The notes below the pieces were generated by a model. The model was not told the origin of the DNA. It saw only the letters and a list, made by a program, of their open reading frames with translations, and did not search any database. A stretch of DNA of 64,000 bases, from NCBI GenBank assembly GCA_036852015.1, contig JAANDG010000585.1, positions 1 to 64,000 of the forward strand, in the 5' to 3' direction. Below are positions 1-16,200 of this stretch, in pieces. Made by a program: the position numbers and the translations under genes. This DNA comes from Pelodera strongyloides. Lineage: Eukaryota; Nematoda; Chromadorea; Rhabditida; Rhabditidae. The stretch's first letter is position 1, and each line of letters begins with the position of its first letter.

Positions 1-144
1 AAAACTGAGAAGCTCCGCCGGACGCTCCTGACGCCGAGCAAATACAAATTGGAGAAGTGTCTGTCACAAACAATGCCTCCCCAGAAAACGTCTACAAAAG
101 AGTTCAAGAATTTGTTGGTGGTCCCTAGTCCGACTTCATCGCAG
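1..144 (+). CDS. possible 3' part of an exon, gene unknown
   Basis: Frame 1 is open from the left edge to a good donor (CAG|GTATGG at 144/145). It reads as basic, Ser/Thr-Pro containing protein (…LRRTLLTPSKYKLEKCL…, then …VVPSPTSSQ). Codon use looks like coding sequence, but no acceptor or partner exon is visible and I recognise no family. It could be the end of a gene to the left or part of a transposon-like block that runs to about 2.8 kb. Confidence 0.3.
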
Positions 145-802
145 GTATGGTTGAAAGCAACGTATATAAACTATGTGATGCAATTGTTAGGATTGCATAG
201 GAATCATGCTGAAGAGGAGAAAGGAATATTAGCGTATGTTGTTAATTACTGTTATATTGGCACATCCTACGACCCTACCCACTTGGTCCTACCACCCGTT
301 TGGCGTTCCTGAAACACAAAATATGATGAATTAAGTCATGTGTCGAAGTGTACACATGAAAAGATAAAATTGTTTAAGATAAGTTCAATTGTATAGATTT
401 CACGAGGTAGTTATAGTAATTGCATTTTGAAAAAAACAGCTTTATTGTTTGCAAAAGAGTCTACCTTAGTGAACGTTAACCTTAGTTACCTATTCCATGG
501 TGATACCGTATAATGATGCCGTATAATTGTATACAAAAAAATCGAAGTATGCAAATAGGCGGTGAAAATCTGTTGGTCGTTTTGGAAAAAAACCCCTAGA
601 GAACAATTGTAGGTAACTATGATAACAAAACGTGCAAAAAAATTCGTGTGAAAAAAAAGAAAACCTGATATGAAAACTTGACACTATAGATTAATTGATT
701 TTATTTGCAGCAATATCTGCTTATTATATAAATGAGTAGCTGTAGTGTGCGCACGCACCCTGTGCGTAACGGAAGTTCAACTAGAATAAAATGTTCCGCA
801 GT

Positions 803-983
803 TTAAAGCGAAATACCGGCCGGTTTTTGAAACGCATCTAGTAGACCTGCATTCCTATGCAGCTTATGCAAATGAACATAAATTAGCATAAAACAGACCC
901 CAATTACACCCCACTTCGCATAAATGCATAGGAATCCAAGTACTTGGTATGCGTTTCAAAACCCGGCCGGTATTTCGCTTTAA
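803..983. mobile_element. TTAA MITE family A copy
   Basis: Terminal inverted repeats AGCGAAATACCGGCCGG / CCGGCCGGTATTTCGCT between TTAA sites. The inside is weakly palindromic with paired 'cctatgca…tgcatagg' arms. The right TTAA is shared with a family D fragment that follows. Confidence 0.85.
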
Positions 984-1030
984 GGGGACAGGCCCACCGA
1001 TATAAACCTACGTTTATTATTTGTTCATAA
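980..1030. mobile_element. family D MITE fragment (one end)
   Basis: TTAAGGGGACAGGCCCAC followed by AT-rich sequence matches the left end of the family D palindrome (30669-31569). It directly abuts the family A copy and no right end is seen. Confidence 0.6.
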
Positions 1031-1383
1031 TACCAACTCCGACCCCTCCAAAAAAACCTTGGGAAGCCGTGCGTATATTTATTCAATGATTGTAGGTGTG
1101 CGCAGCGGAGCAAGCGTGGCCTACTCCACTGGACGAGATGTGATTGTGGTCAGTGGTATCACGCTCTTTGTTTGGGCAAGGTATCCACCACGAAAGACGT
1201 TCAACTGCTTGTCGACTTCGCAGACGCGCGGACCGGCTACGACAGCCAGGTGGAAATACAGGATCAGCGTCTCAAAGGGTGCCCACATTGCACGGGCTTC
1301 ACTCAGTGCGTGAACATCGTACAGGTACATTTCACGGAATACACCCAGAATCAATATTATAATTTGTGGGCATCTTTAAATAA

Positions 1384-1653
1384 CGAGCCGGTGGTGTAGT
1401 GGCTAGCCTGCTACTCACTACACATGCGACCGGGGTTCAATTCCCGCGGCTGGTTGCACCGACCCGGTGGTAAGAACGGTATCAGGTGAAAACTTGGGAA
1501 GGTTTCTTGGATCAGGGCTGGCCACCCATTCCGTAATCAAAGGTGGCCTATTCTCTGGAGCGCACCACTTCGGTAGACCAGAGCGGACTGTAGGGACCCC
1601 TTCGGGACACTGAAGAACAGTCCTAGCTTTAACCTTTTATCTTTTTAATTTGC
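1384..1653 (+). mobile_element. tRNA-derived SINE with 15-bp target-site duplication
   Basis: The head is tRNA-like: an A-box (TGGTGTAGTGG), a B-box (GGTTCAATTCC) about 35 nt later, and a weakly paired acceptor stem (AGCCGGT with GCTGGTT). A non-tRNA body of about 200 bp follows and ends in AACCTTTTATCTTTTTAATT. The insert is bracketed by identical 15-mers GGCATCTTTAAATAA at 1369-1383 and 1654-1668, the mark of LINE-mediated insertion. The perfect duplication suggests a recent insertion. It interrupts a segment that may belong to the transposon-like block. Confidence 0.8.
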
Positions 1654-2080
1654 GGCATCTTTAAATAATACTGTAGGCAGCTTTCAATGTATTTTCAGAA
1701 TTCAATCAAAGAAGCGATGTTGGTGCTGGCCACGGAAAAGGAAAATATCCGGATGGTGACCAGTTCCGAATCAACTCCGGTTTTCTATGCGTGGAGAAGC
1801 ACTTGTATCCAGCATAATGTGTTGCCAGGTACTGTAAAAAGTAACATACATATAATGGTAGTAATAGGGAATAATGACGGCTGTACGGGCGACGGCTGAT
1901 TTGCAAAACGGCTGTACGAGTCCGAAAAATTCCATAGCAATGCAAGAGCACATTCCGTACAGTCTGCATGTGCGCCATGAGTTCGCCACTAGAATCAAAA
2001 AGGGCACAGGTCCCAATAGAGCCTTTGTTGTAAACAAGTGCCACGATGCACCCTGAAAATCAAATAATACGTAATGGGCT

Positions 2081-2791
2081 ATAATTATAGGCCTGTACCA
2101 TGGTGGAGCTCTGAACGGCAATCAATCCCGGAAGTTTCTACGCGAATGGAGAGATTTCGTGGATGTTCTCAACATCATTAAAGGATCCGAGGATCGTGTT
2201 GCCGAGCACAAGAAGATCCTTCGCAGTCTAGACTCTCTGCACAAATTTACTAAGTCCCAGTATCTGAATTCCAATCAGATCAGTTCTATTATTCATCACC
2301 AGGAGCAGTTGAGACAAGCGGTATTAAATGCGAACTTGCTCACCTTCACTCCGAAGGTACATTTGCTGTGCTTTCACTTGGCTGACGTGGCTAAGCGCTT
2401 CAAGTCCATCGGGCTCCACACCGAACAGGGCTTGGAGCACCTGCACAAAATATTTACAAATGAGGAGCGTAATTTCTCGCAAAAGAAGAAGAATATCAGG
2501 GCTATGGCTACGATTGAGCGCATCAATGGTATGAACATAGAAAGGTTTACTAACAAACACTGCCAAGGATACTACAAAGTGTTGGAGATCGGTAACCACG
2601 ACCCGGGACTTCCATCAGTTTCACGAAGTGATAGCGAGTCTCAAAGTGACAATGAAGACTGTGACTTGGTGTCGACGGATTTTGCTTGCGCTGCTACAGA
2701 TGATAGCGAAGAGGAGGATGATGCGGCTTGGGAAACTGAAGTCGAAGACAGCGATCTGGAAATCGATGAAGAACATATTGATCCTTGCTAG
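2081..2791 (+). pseudogene. C-terminal part of an unclassified transposon-like ORF
   Basis: An open frame from about 2081 to the TAG at 2789-2791 reads …YHGGALNGNQSRKFL…, a Lys-rich middle with …FTPKVHLLCFHLADV… and …GLHTEQGLEHLHKIF…, then a very acidic tail (SDSESQSDNEDCD; DDSEEEDDA). The 'TPK-hydrophobic-H … SEQ/TEQ-G-E-LH' layout resembles C-terminal regions of repetitive, transposon-associated proteins in invertebrates. I cannot name the superfamily. There is no convincing start: upstream the frame closes at 2072-2074 and neighbouring sequence is broken by the SINE and stops. It could instead be the last exon of a domesticated gene. Confidence 0.45.
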
Positions 2792-3361
2792 AGAATGAGA
2801 CCTAGTGGCCACGATAACCTGATTGATGTGTGAGACATTGCTTGTTGTGTACATAGATTATATATTGTTACATATTCGATTGAATATAAGATGGTCACAT
2901 AGATTCGATGTATGAATGAAGGAAAGAAAAAATTAGCATTCTTTCATTTTTTGTGAAGTCTTGGCAATCTCGTCATGAACCAACACACATAACCCACACC
3001 TTTATTCTGCAACTGGAAATAATTTATTATTATGCTAAATTATTATCTGGAGCAAACTAGTATAGCAAATCCGATCTAATTCATTACTGTGTCACATTGG
3101 GTCACCCGTTTTTAAGATATGTGCTTTAAATTCACTTTGCTATTGGTGGGGGTTGAAAGAACCTGGAAAATATCGGGCCATGTTCCCAATTTAGCCCCAA
3201 TTATTTGTTTTGGGGCGTGATCGGGCTTTTTGGGTTTTTTTTTGAAAGAATCGGGCCGAAATCGTGGCGAAATCGGGGTTTTCACTTTCCTGTGCACCAA
3301 TAGGCCACTACTTTTTGTAAAAATCGGTAGAATCATAATTTTTGAATTAACAAATAATCCA

Positions 3362-3642
3362 CACGAATAACGGCGTGCATTTTTTCTCAGCGACTACTGG
3401 GTGAATCTCTCTGGAAAAGGTGTCAAAATGTTCCAAATAATCTGAATTTTTTAGCAAAAGAATATTTATTTAGATTAATGACCTGAAATATATTTTATTT
3501 TTACGTCAAAGTTATTGCAAAGAAATTCAGCACGCCGACATGAATAACGGCGTGCATTTTTTCTCAGCGAGCAATGGGTTTTAGGATCTGCCAATGGTCT
3601 CAAAATGTGCAGAAAAACCTGAATTTTTTAGCAAAACTTTTT
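3362..3642. repeat. two imperfect tandem copies, about 177-bp period
   Basis: GAATAACGGCGTGCATTTTT plus 'CTCAGCGA' occurs at about 3365 and 3542, each followed by a related segment containing 'TCAAAATGT…CCTGAATTTTTTAGCAAAA'. The surroundings from 2800 to 4080 are AT-rich with homopolymer runs; I see no gene there. Confidence 0.7.
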
Positions 3643-4186
3643 TATCCAAATTTCGCCGAATAGAAAATACTTTATTTTTGCATCAAAGTCCAAAAAAAGA
3701 ATTCAAAATTCGAACAATCCCAATTTTTGATCAGTATTTCGTCATTACGTATCTTCGCGTACTTTTGGTTTCCAGCCTACCACCAAAAGTTTTTCGGCTT
3801 TTCCAACTGTGGAAAAATTGCGCCCAAAAAAATTCAAAAATGCGAAAACCGAAAATTGGCATAAGTCCAATTACGAAATTTAAGAGTCCCGTAACGATAT
3901 TTTAATGGCGGCAATGTCGTAAATTTGAAATTTTCCGGGAATTGAAAAATTTTGTCGAAAAATGGTCATACTGTATTCATTTTCGCGTCCATTTTTCTTC
4001 ATTTTCGTTTCTACATATCATTTCGCGTGCAGAAATGAAAACACACATTTCCTTTTCTATGCTAAGCTTTCCGTGTTTAGTAGCACTGCGCTAATTTGTT
4101 CCACATGAGGTTGTCTCTTTGTTGTTAAGCGTGAATCCTGGTCTGCTGTTGGTTCAATGTCTAACCTGTACTTGTTTAGTTTGGGC

Positions 4187-9251
<5,065 letters not shown>

Positions 9252-9261
9252 GTTGTCGACG

Positions 9262-9368
9262 TTAAAGCGGTATGGTACGTTGTTTATGATGCGTATAATG
9301 GGCATTTACCCCCATGTTTTTTATGGAAATTCTGCAGTATACATTTCACAAACCACTTACCATACCTT
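9262..9368. mobile_element. degenerate family C MITE just after the CDK1 stop
   Basis: TTAAAGCGGTATGGTACGTTG at 9262 pairs with CACAAACCACTTACCATACC near 9350-9366. It begins 11 nt after the CDK1 stop codon and so would lie in the 3' UTR. Confidence 0.55.
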
Positions 9369-10270
9369 CCAATCTCGCTTCTCGCTCAAATCATTGTGTT
9401 GAATTGGTGTGGTCTTTGCCTGTGGAATAGTGTGGAAGCATATTACATTAATGGTCGTTGTGTAACTTTTTTTCTTATCATGTAAACTTTTGATGTTGAT
9501 AGTTAACTCTATGTGTATCACCGCTTGTTAAAATTGCTGTCTTTTTGTATTATGTGTCGGTTTTTCCGTCACAACTATCACTATGTTGACTTTTGCTTTG
9601 TGTGTGTGTGCATTTGCTTTGTAACATAACAGTTTGTCTTATATCGGCATACTAAGATCTCTTTCTCGAATATTCGGTTTCTATACATTATTGTGAAAAG
9701 AAAACACTGATTTACTTGTCCACTTTTATCATACAAATACAAATGAGTTTGTATATATTATTCGTAAAACTTTATTCAAAAAAAATCTGCAACTGATAGG
9801 CATGTAAACGTTATATTATTATTATGCTTGAAAAATAAACACTGAATGCATTATAATGTTTTGTTGACCAATTATGCAAGGCACTGAGAAAGTTGAAGAA
9901 GAAAACTGAAATTAATTGAGCGTATGAAGTTGGCGTACTAGAAAACCTATAACTGTACGTTATGAAGTAAATTGTAGTCTTTGTAAGTATAAGGGCTCTT
10001 TACCTGGTTTTAGTAGGGGAAACTAAGTTCATTTATAATAGAGGGTCGTCTACACTATGGCAACTAATGTTGGGGGTATTATTTATTATTAAAATGAGAT
10101 GGGATACGCCACGATGTAAAGCGAATGATTGGGTTTTATTAGTTGTTCGTAAACTAGTGATCGAATCGCTAAATTATGTGAAAATCGTCGAACTTTGTCG
10201 CTTTACAGTGGTGTGTTTGATATTGTGTGCCTGTTCAAATAAGGGCTTTTGATGTTTTTATATAGGTGAG
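9369..10270. other. spacer between convergent CDK1 and alp-1
   Basis: AT-rich sequence with a candidate AATAAA at 9834. No open frame here looks coding. It should hold the two 3' UTRs facing each other. Confidence 0.6.
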
Positions 10271-13200
10271 TTAGGCGTGCATCTTGCAGAAAGGTTCACC
10301 GTTCTTTGCGTAGAAACTTTCGCCTTCCAAGTTGATGTTGCATCGCTGGAATGGGTATGAATTTATAAAAATTGGAGGGACGGGCCCATCAAAATAAACC
10401 TATAGTTTGCATGTTTTTATAATTTGTATAAAGGGGGTTTATTATAATATATGTACACTAAGTTACGGCTAGACTTTATCCCGCTGAAATTTTTCGGTGT
10501 CGATAAACTCAAAAGTATACCGTAGAAGACAAACAATTGCACCCTTATTTCCTTACCGCGTCTCCCGAGGATACCTCGCTCTGATTGGGACCCGGGAGAC
10601 TATCTGTCCATATAGCCACATTCCCCCGGGACACGCGACAAGAAAATAGGGTGCAATTGTGTGTCTTCTACGGTATACTTTTGAGTTTATCGACACCGAA
10701 AAATTTCAGCGGGATAAACTCTAACCGAAATTTAGTGTACATATATTATAGCGGTATGGCGGCATATATTATAGCGGCATATATTATAGCGGTAGCGGTA
10801 TGGCATCTGTTTTCCTAGCTTTCTGAATACAGAATGTTGCTAACGACTAGAGCATGTGATATCTCTTCCTCCACGTTATAGAACGCCTCACAACTATACG
10901 AATACAACTTTATTACGATGTATTATGGTCACTGCCTTTTTGGGCAATGGATTTATCGTAACTTACGGTGCAGTTGAAACAATTGCTGTGGTAAGCGTGG
11001 CCAAGGGCTTCTACCCAGCGATCGCCTGCCTCGATTGGATAGGTGCACTGGTAACACTTGGTGGTGAACAGGCGGTTCCAGTCTGGAAACAGATTATTAG
11101 GGAGGTTAAAATGAACCTGACGAAACTCCGCGCAAAGAAAAAGCTTCTGCTACAGCCGGGCGGCGCGCTCGCACACCCAAAGTTGGCACAGTTGTGGCAC
11201 AATTTCTGGGGTGTGCGCGTAATCCGCCGCCGCGCTGTGGCGGTCCACTTTATCGGCGCGCGGCGACTGGGCGAAGTTTCCCGGTGCATACTGTGATTGG
11301 ACGTGATATAAAGTGGTAGCTCACCTGCTTCACAGTACGGTAGCCCCTGCTCGAGATAGAATGCCGAGTTTCCAAATGGTTTCGAGCAGTGCGCACAGGT
11401 GAAGCACTGGGGATGCCATTTCTTCTGTAGGGCGTTCAAGCAGTCCTGGAATACCAATAGTATTTATTGCTACTTGGGTCCCCATGAGGCGTTATTTCGT
11501 GTCATGGGAGTCATGGAAAAAAATTGAAACTTACACTATAGTCTTATCAAAATGAGGCAGTCTAATGGTGTCTTGTTACCGCAATCAACCATCTTACGGT
11601 AACGGTATATCCTTACCAAACTAAAACTTACCGAAACAATCGGCCGCGAACACTTGGCACATCGTGGGGCGATGTTGTTCTCGAAACAAGTTTCACAGTA
11701 CTTCTGGCCGTTTTCTTCAACGAAGCCGCACTCGAGAAGTCGTCGTGCGCACGACTGATTGGCACAGATGAAATGCTCAGGGCACCAGGACAGACCCTGT
11801 GCCAGCACGAATGCTCCCCTAAAAGATTGATACTAATTTCATTCTAGAAATCATAACACCGGGACACCAATGCACTAGTAACATACTATGGTACGGTACA
11901 GGTAAGGTGCTCAGGACACCATGACGGCCTATGGGTAAAGGCAAAAGAACTAGTATTATATTACACTTGCAAGCAGACCTAGGTTTGTTGACTGAGTACG
12001 AATACTAGTGGAGCTAACTAACTAAGAGTTATTTCAGACGATAATTGGCATGACGATAGTGAATGAATCGGGTTTCCAGCGTTACTGCATAACAATGATC
12101 CAAACTATATTGTATGCCTGTATACCAGATATTTGTTTGTTGGCGTGCTGCTTGAGGGATGCCGTCATTTTCAACATATATATGATATAATAAGAGCTTC
12201 TTCCGACTCCCAATACAAGATTCAAAAACACAGGAAGCAATAAAAGAAAAAAATAAATTCTAAGTTGTACTACTGTGCAAGTGTAATCATTGCAACTAAA
12301 TTATATTAGTTACAGTCTGAAGAAAAAAATTAGAGGGTAAAGAAAATGGTAATAAGAGAAATAGGAAAATTAAATATCCTGGCTTTTTTATTCGCTCGGT
12401 TTCGACTTACGCCATTATCAGGAACAAAGTCCTGCAAAAAACCTGTAGCTACAAAACTTGATAGTATGTAAATTGCATACCTGATCTGTTGTCTGCACGC
12501 CTCACAATATGGCACCTTTCCGCCGACTGGCTGCTCTTGTAGCGCACCACTGCGCCTCGAGTCGTTGAAGCTGCTGCGCATCTGCGATTGCTGCGTGCTG
12601 ACTGAAACGGGAAGAAGTTGGAATAAATTACCCAACGCCGCGGTTCCTTTTTGCAGCAGGTGCGCCGTAAGTGAGCCATACGTGCGCCAACCGGTTATTG
12701 TACATGTTCGGGCGTGCCTCCACTCATACCATTTTTGCAGCAGGTAGGTGCACTTAAGTGAGCGATACGTGCGCCAGCCGGTAATTGTACATAAACGTGC
12801 GCGATTTTTAGAGCAGCGCCATACGTGCGCGAACCGGTAATTGTAAATAAACGTGCGCGCCTCCACGCGTACCCTGGGATCACGTTTAAAACTTTCGAAG
12901 CTAATAAAACGCATCTACCGGACGCTCCCTCCTGCACTTGGCGCAGCTTTCGCGTGATGAAATCAGCGGAATTTGGCTTCATGATATATTCGAGCTCCTC
13001 CAACACAGAAGACAGACTGAACAGACAGACACACATTGGACTACGGGGACATAAATAGACAACACTGGACAAGACTGTGAGACATAAGCACATACACATA
13101 TATATATATATATATATACATATACCCATAATAAGACACCCTACTAATTGGAAACCTAAAAATTTTAGTTAGCACAAAAGTAACGTCCAAGACATGAACA

Positions 13201-16200
13201 CCATATAGGATGTTAACCTCCGGAATGGGTCAACTTGTTCGTAGTTCTCAATTCTAAAATGCTAACTGGGTACTGTATGCCAAAAAAACCCTGAATATCT
13301 TACGGCTCGGTCTCTGGTATTCGTCCTCTAGTCTTGGCAACGGTGATCACGGGTTCATTGCCTGGAAACTGTTGGCGCGGTTGTTGTTTGTAGGTTAGTG
13401 TGCTATAGTTTGATGTTTGCGGTTGGTTTCTGGATTCTCCGTATCTGTGCAAGTTTTCTTGTTGATATTCCGGGGCAACGTCATCGAGTGGATAGTCGAT
13501 TTCCGGAATAACCGGTCCACGAGAGGGCATAGGGGGTTGCATTCGACTTAGCTCCTCCAGAATGTCATCTTCCTCCAGCCGGGCTTGAACCTCAGGGTTG
13601 CCTGGGTGCTGCTCCATGTCTCTGTAGTGACGTCTCATCGGAGGCGCTGGGATCTCCTCGGGAACTTCCACAGTCTGCTCTTGGGCCTCTTCATTGGCGT
13701 CATCCATATGTCGAACAAACTCGATGGCCGACCCAAGAAGTCTGGATAGTCGGTCCTGGTTCTTCTCCAATGTCTGCTGATGCTTAATCATACATCCGAT
13801 CGCTTTGTTCCTGTCCGTTTCGTCTAGTTGACGGCATTCCTCGAGCTGCTTGTTCAATCGGCTCACCAGCTCCATATCGCGACCGAATTGTCCCTCTTCT
13901 TCTAGAAGTTGCATGGCTCGACGTCGCCAGTCATCTGACTCGGACATATCGTCTCGGTCCGTGATACTTGGCTCGCGACTTGTCGTCTTTGACACCGGTT
14001 GGATGGATTTACGTTCTTGAGGGTGAGGTTGATAGGCAGGTGTTTGCTCCCATTGCCGACCACCACGAGGGACGTCTTCAGGAGCACCAGTCTCATCTTG
14101 TGGCACCATCTCCCAGGCTTGGTACTGAGCCTGTTCCTCACTATGTGCTCTAGATAAGGAGGCATGGTAACTGACCTCTTCCGTCCTCTCAATTTGCTGC
14201 TGAGGTCTGTTTTCTGAGATGAATTGGTGTTGCTCGAGTAGTTGTGTTGTATTCCTGCGTTGCTGTCTGTCTCTCTGCGCTCTCCTGCCCTCTTGTCTCT
14301 TTTCCTGAATAGCTGACTTCTTCTCTCCATCGCTGACAATATCCTGCACAATATTTCTTACTCTTCCCCTTTCCTGCAACTCTTCTATCTCCTTTCGTCT
14401 GATCTCTTCTTCTTTGCGTTCTCTCTCGTCTCGGTCTTGCTTGCCCCAATTCTTTCCTACAATACTTCTGCCGATTTTGAGCATCTCTTCCTCTTGTTTA
14501 GCGAGCATCAGTTCCTCCAACATCCATCTTTCCTTCTCCTCCTCCGAGTCAATGTCGGTGTCCTCGCCATTCTTCTGCATATTGACCAGCTCGGACTCAT
14601 CCTTGTTAAACGATTCGATTCCCGCTTCTCTCTCTTGTTCCCTCTCTAGTACTCTTACAGTCCTCACCGGACTATCGCTCATCTCTGATGCGGCCACGGT
14701 GCCATCGTCATCGCTTCTTCTAGAAGAGATTGTCATGATATCACTCTCATCCACGATGTCACTCGCCTCCTTCCAATCGGGACGGACTGGACGTGGTTCG
14801 AACTTCTGGGAAATTGATGACACCTCTGATTGAGGAGTTAATACCTCTGATCCTTTCATCAAGGGAGGTAGTCCCCGGAGTTCAGTAGGTCTGACCGGAG
14901 TCGCTTTATCAGCTTTGTAGTAAGAGTACTGCTTCTTATCGCCTTGGCGTCCACTATCAGGGGATACGAAAGGTCGGGGACTGCTCATCACCCTCAAACG
15001 GCTGTCGACATCGTCGTGTGGCTGTAGAGTGACATGAATCGTCTGTGTCCTAGGTACTGTAGGCTCCCGTTGCTGGGTTTGTTGAGGTTCCCGCTCCCTT
15101 TGCTGGGTTGGTTGGGGTTCCCGCTCCCGTTGCTGGCTTGGTTGGGAGTCCCGAGCAGGTTCTTTTTGAGCAACACCACTAGTCCCTTCTCCGCTCGGGT
15201 TATAGATTGCCGTGAGTCTTCTCGGATCCTTTCGTCCTGGTTTCTTCTGCAGTCTCTTCTCCTCAACACCGTCAGTTTTCCGCTCTCCGACACTGTCTAA
15301 CTCACTCGACTCTGTTTCATCAGCAACTCTTCGCTCTTCCAGCGCATTGGTCTTTACAATCGGTTTCGATGGCTCATCGGCCTGGCTCGACATGGCTGAA
15401 ACGGACGCAACTTGATATGGCGTGTTCCTATATGCTTCTCGAAGTTTCCAATCGTCCCTGGCAACGGGTTCTTGATAATGTTGCCGGTCTTCTGGAGGAA
15501 TGGGGCTTGGTTTCTTAATCTCGGAAGCGAGAGGAGCATGGAGTTCTGGAAAGTAGGACGAGGTCCTCTGATGCTGGACCTGTACAGGGGCAGGTTGATT
15601 GAAGTACTGCTCCATTTGCTGAATTTTCGATGACTGAAGTGGAATCCGTTCTTCATGCTCGCGTGCGCTCTGAGGCAAAACTTGAGCTGCAGTTCTTACT
15701 TCGACTTGAGCTCGAGGAAGAGAAGTTGGAATATTTTCCTTAACTTCACTGCGAACTGTATGATCGACGGGTACTGTCGCTTTAACAGATTCCTCTTTAT
15801 CCACTGGTTCTGCACTGGGCGCACGATCGCCGATAGTCAACGTTAAACTGTGACGGAAGGTTGCTGACGATCTGTTAGAGTCGGGCATGCGCACAGGTTG
15901 TGTGCGCATGCGTGGGCGAACTCCGGGCCCCATTGGCTCCAGCTCGATGATTTTAAGGCGGCGGGGAGTGGGAGACTCCCGGGGAGCCTCGTCGATCTCA
16001 TGGACCAGTGAAGCGAGGGAGACGTCCTCCTTGACGGGCATGTGGGTCTGGTTGTGGGGTGCAATGTTCCAGTAGACGTGCGTTGGCAGACCATTATGTG
16101 GGGGCCATTCGCGAGGAAGTCTGGCGCGCCTCCTTGGAGACACCGCGGAACGCAACGATTGTGGAATCCGAGATTCACCTGAAAGAGGACGTGACACATA

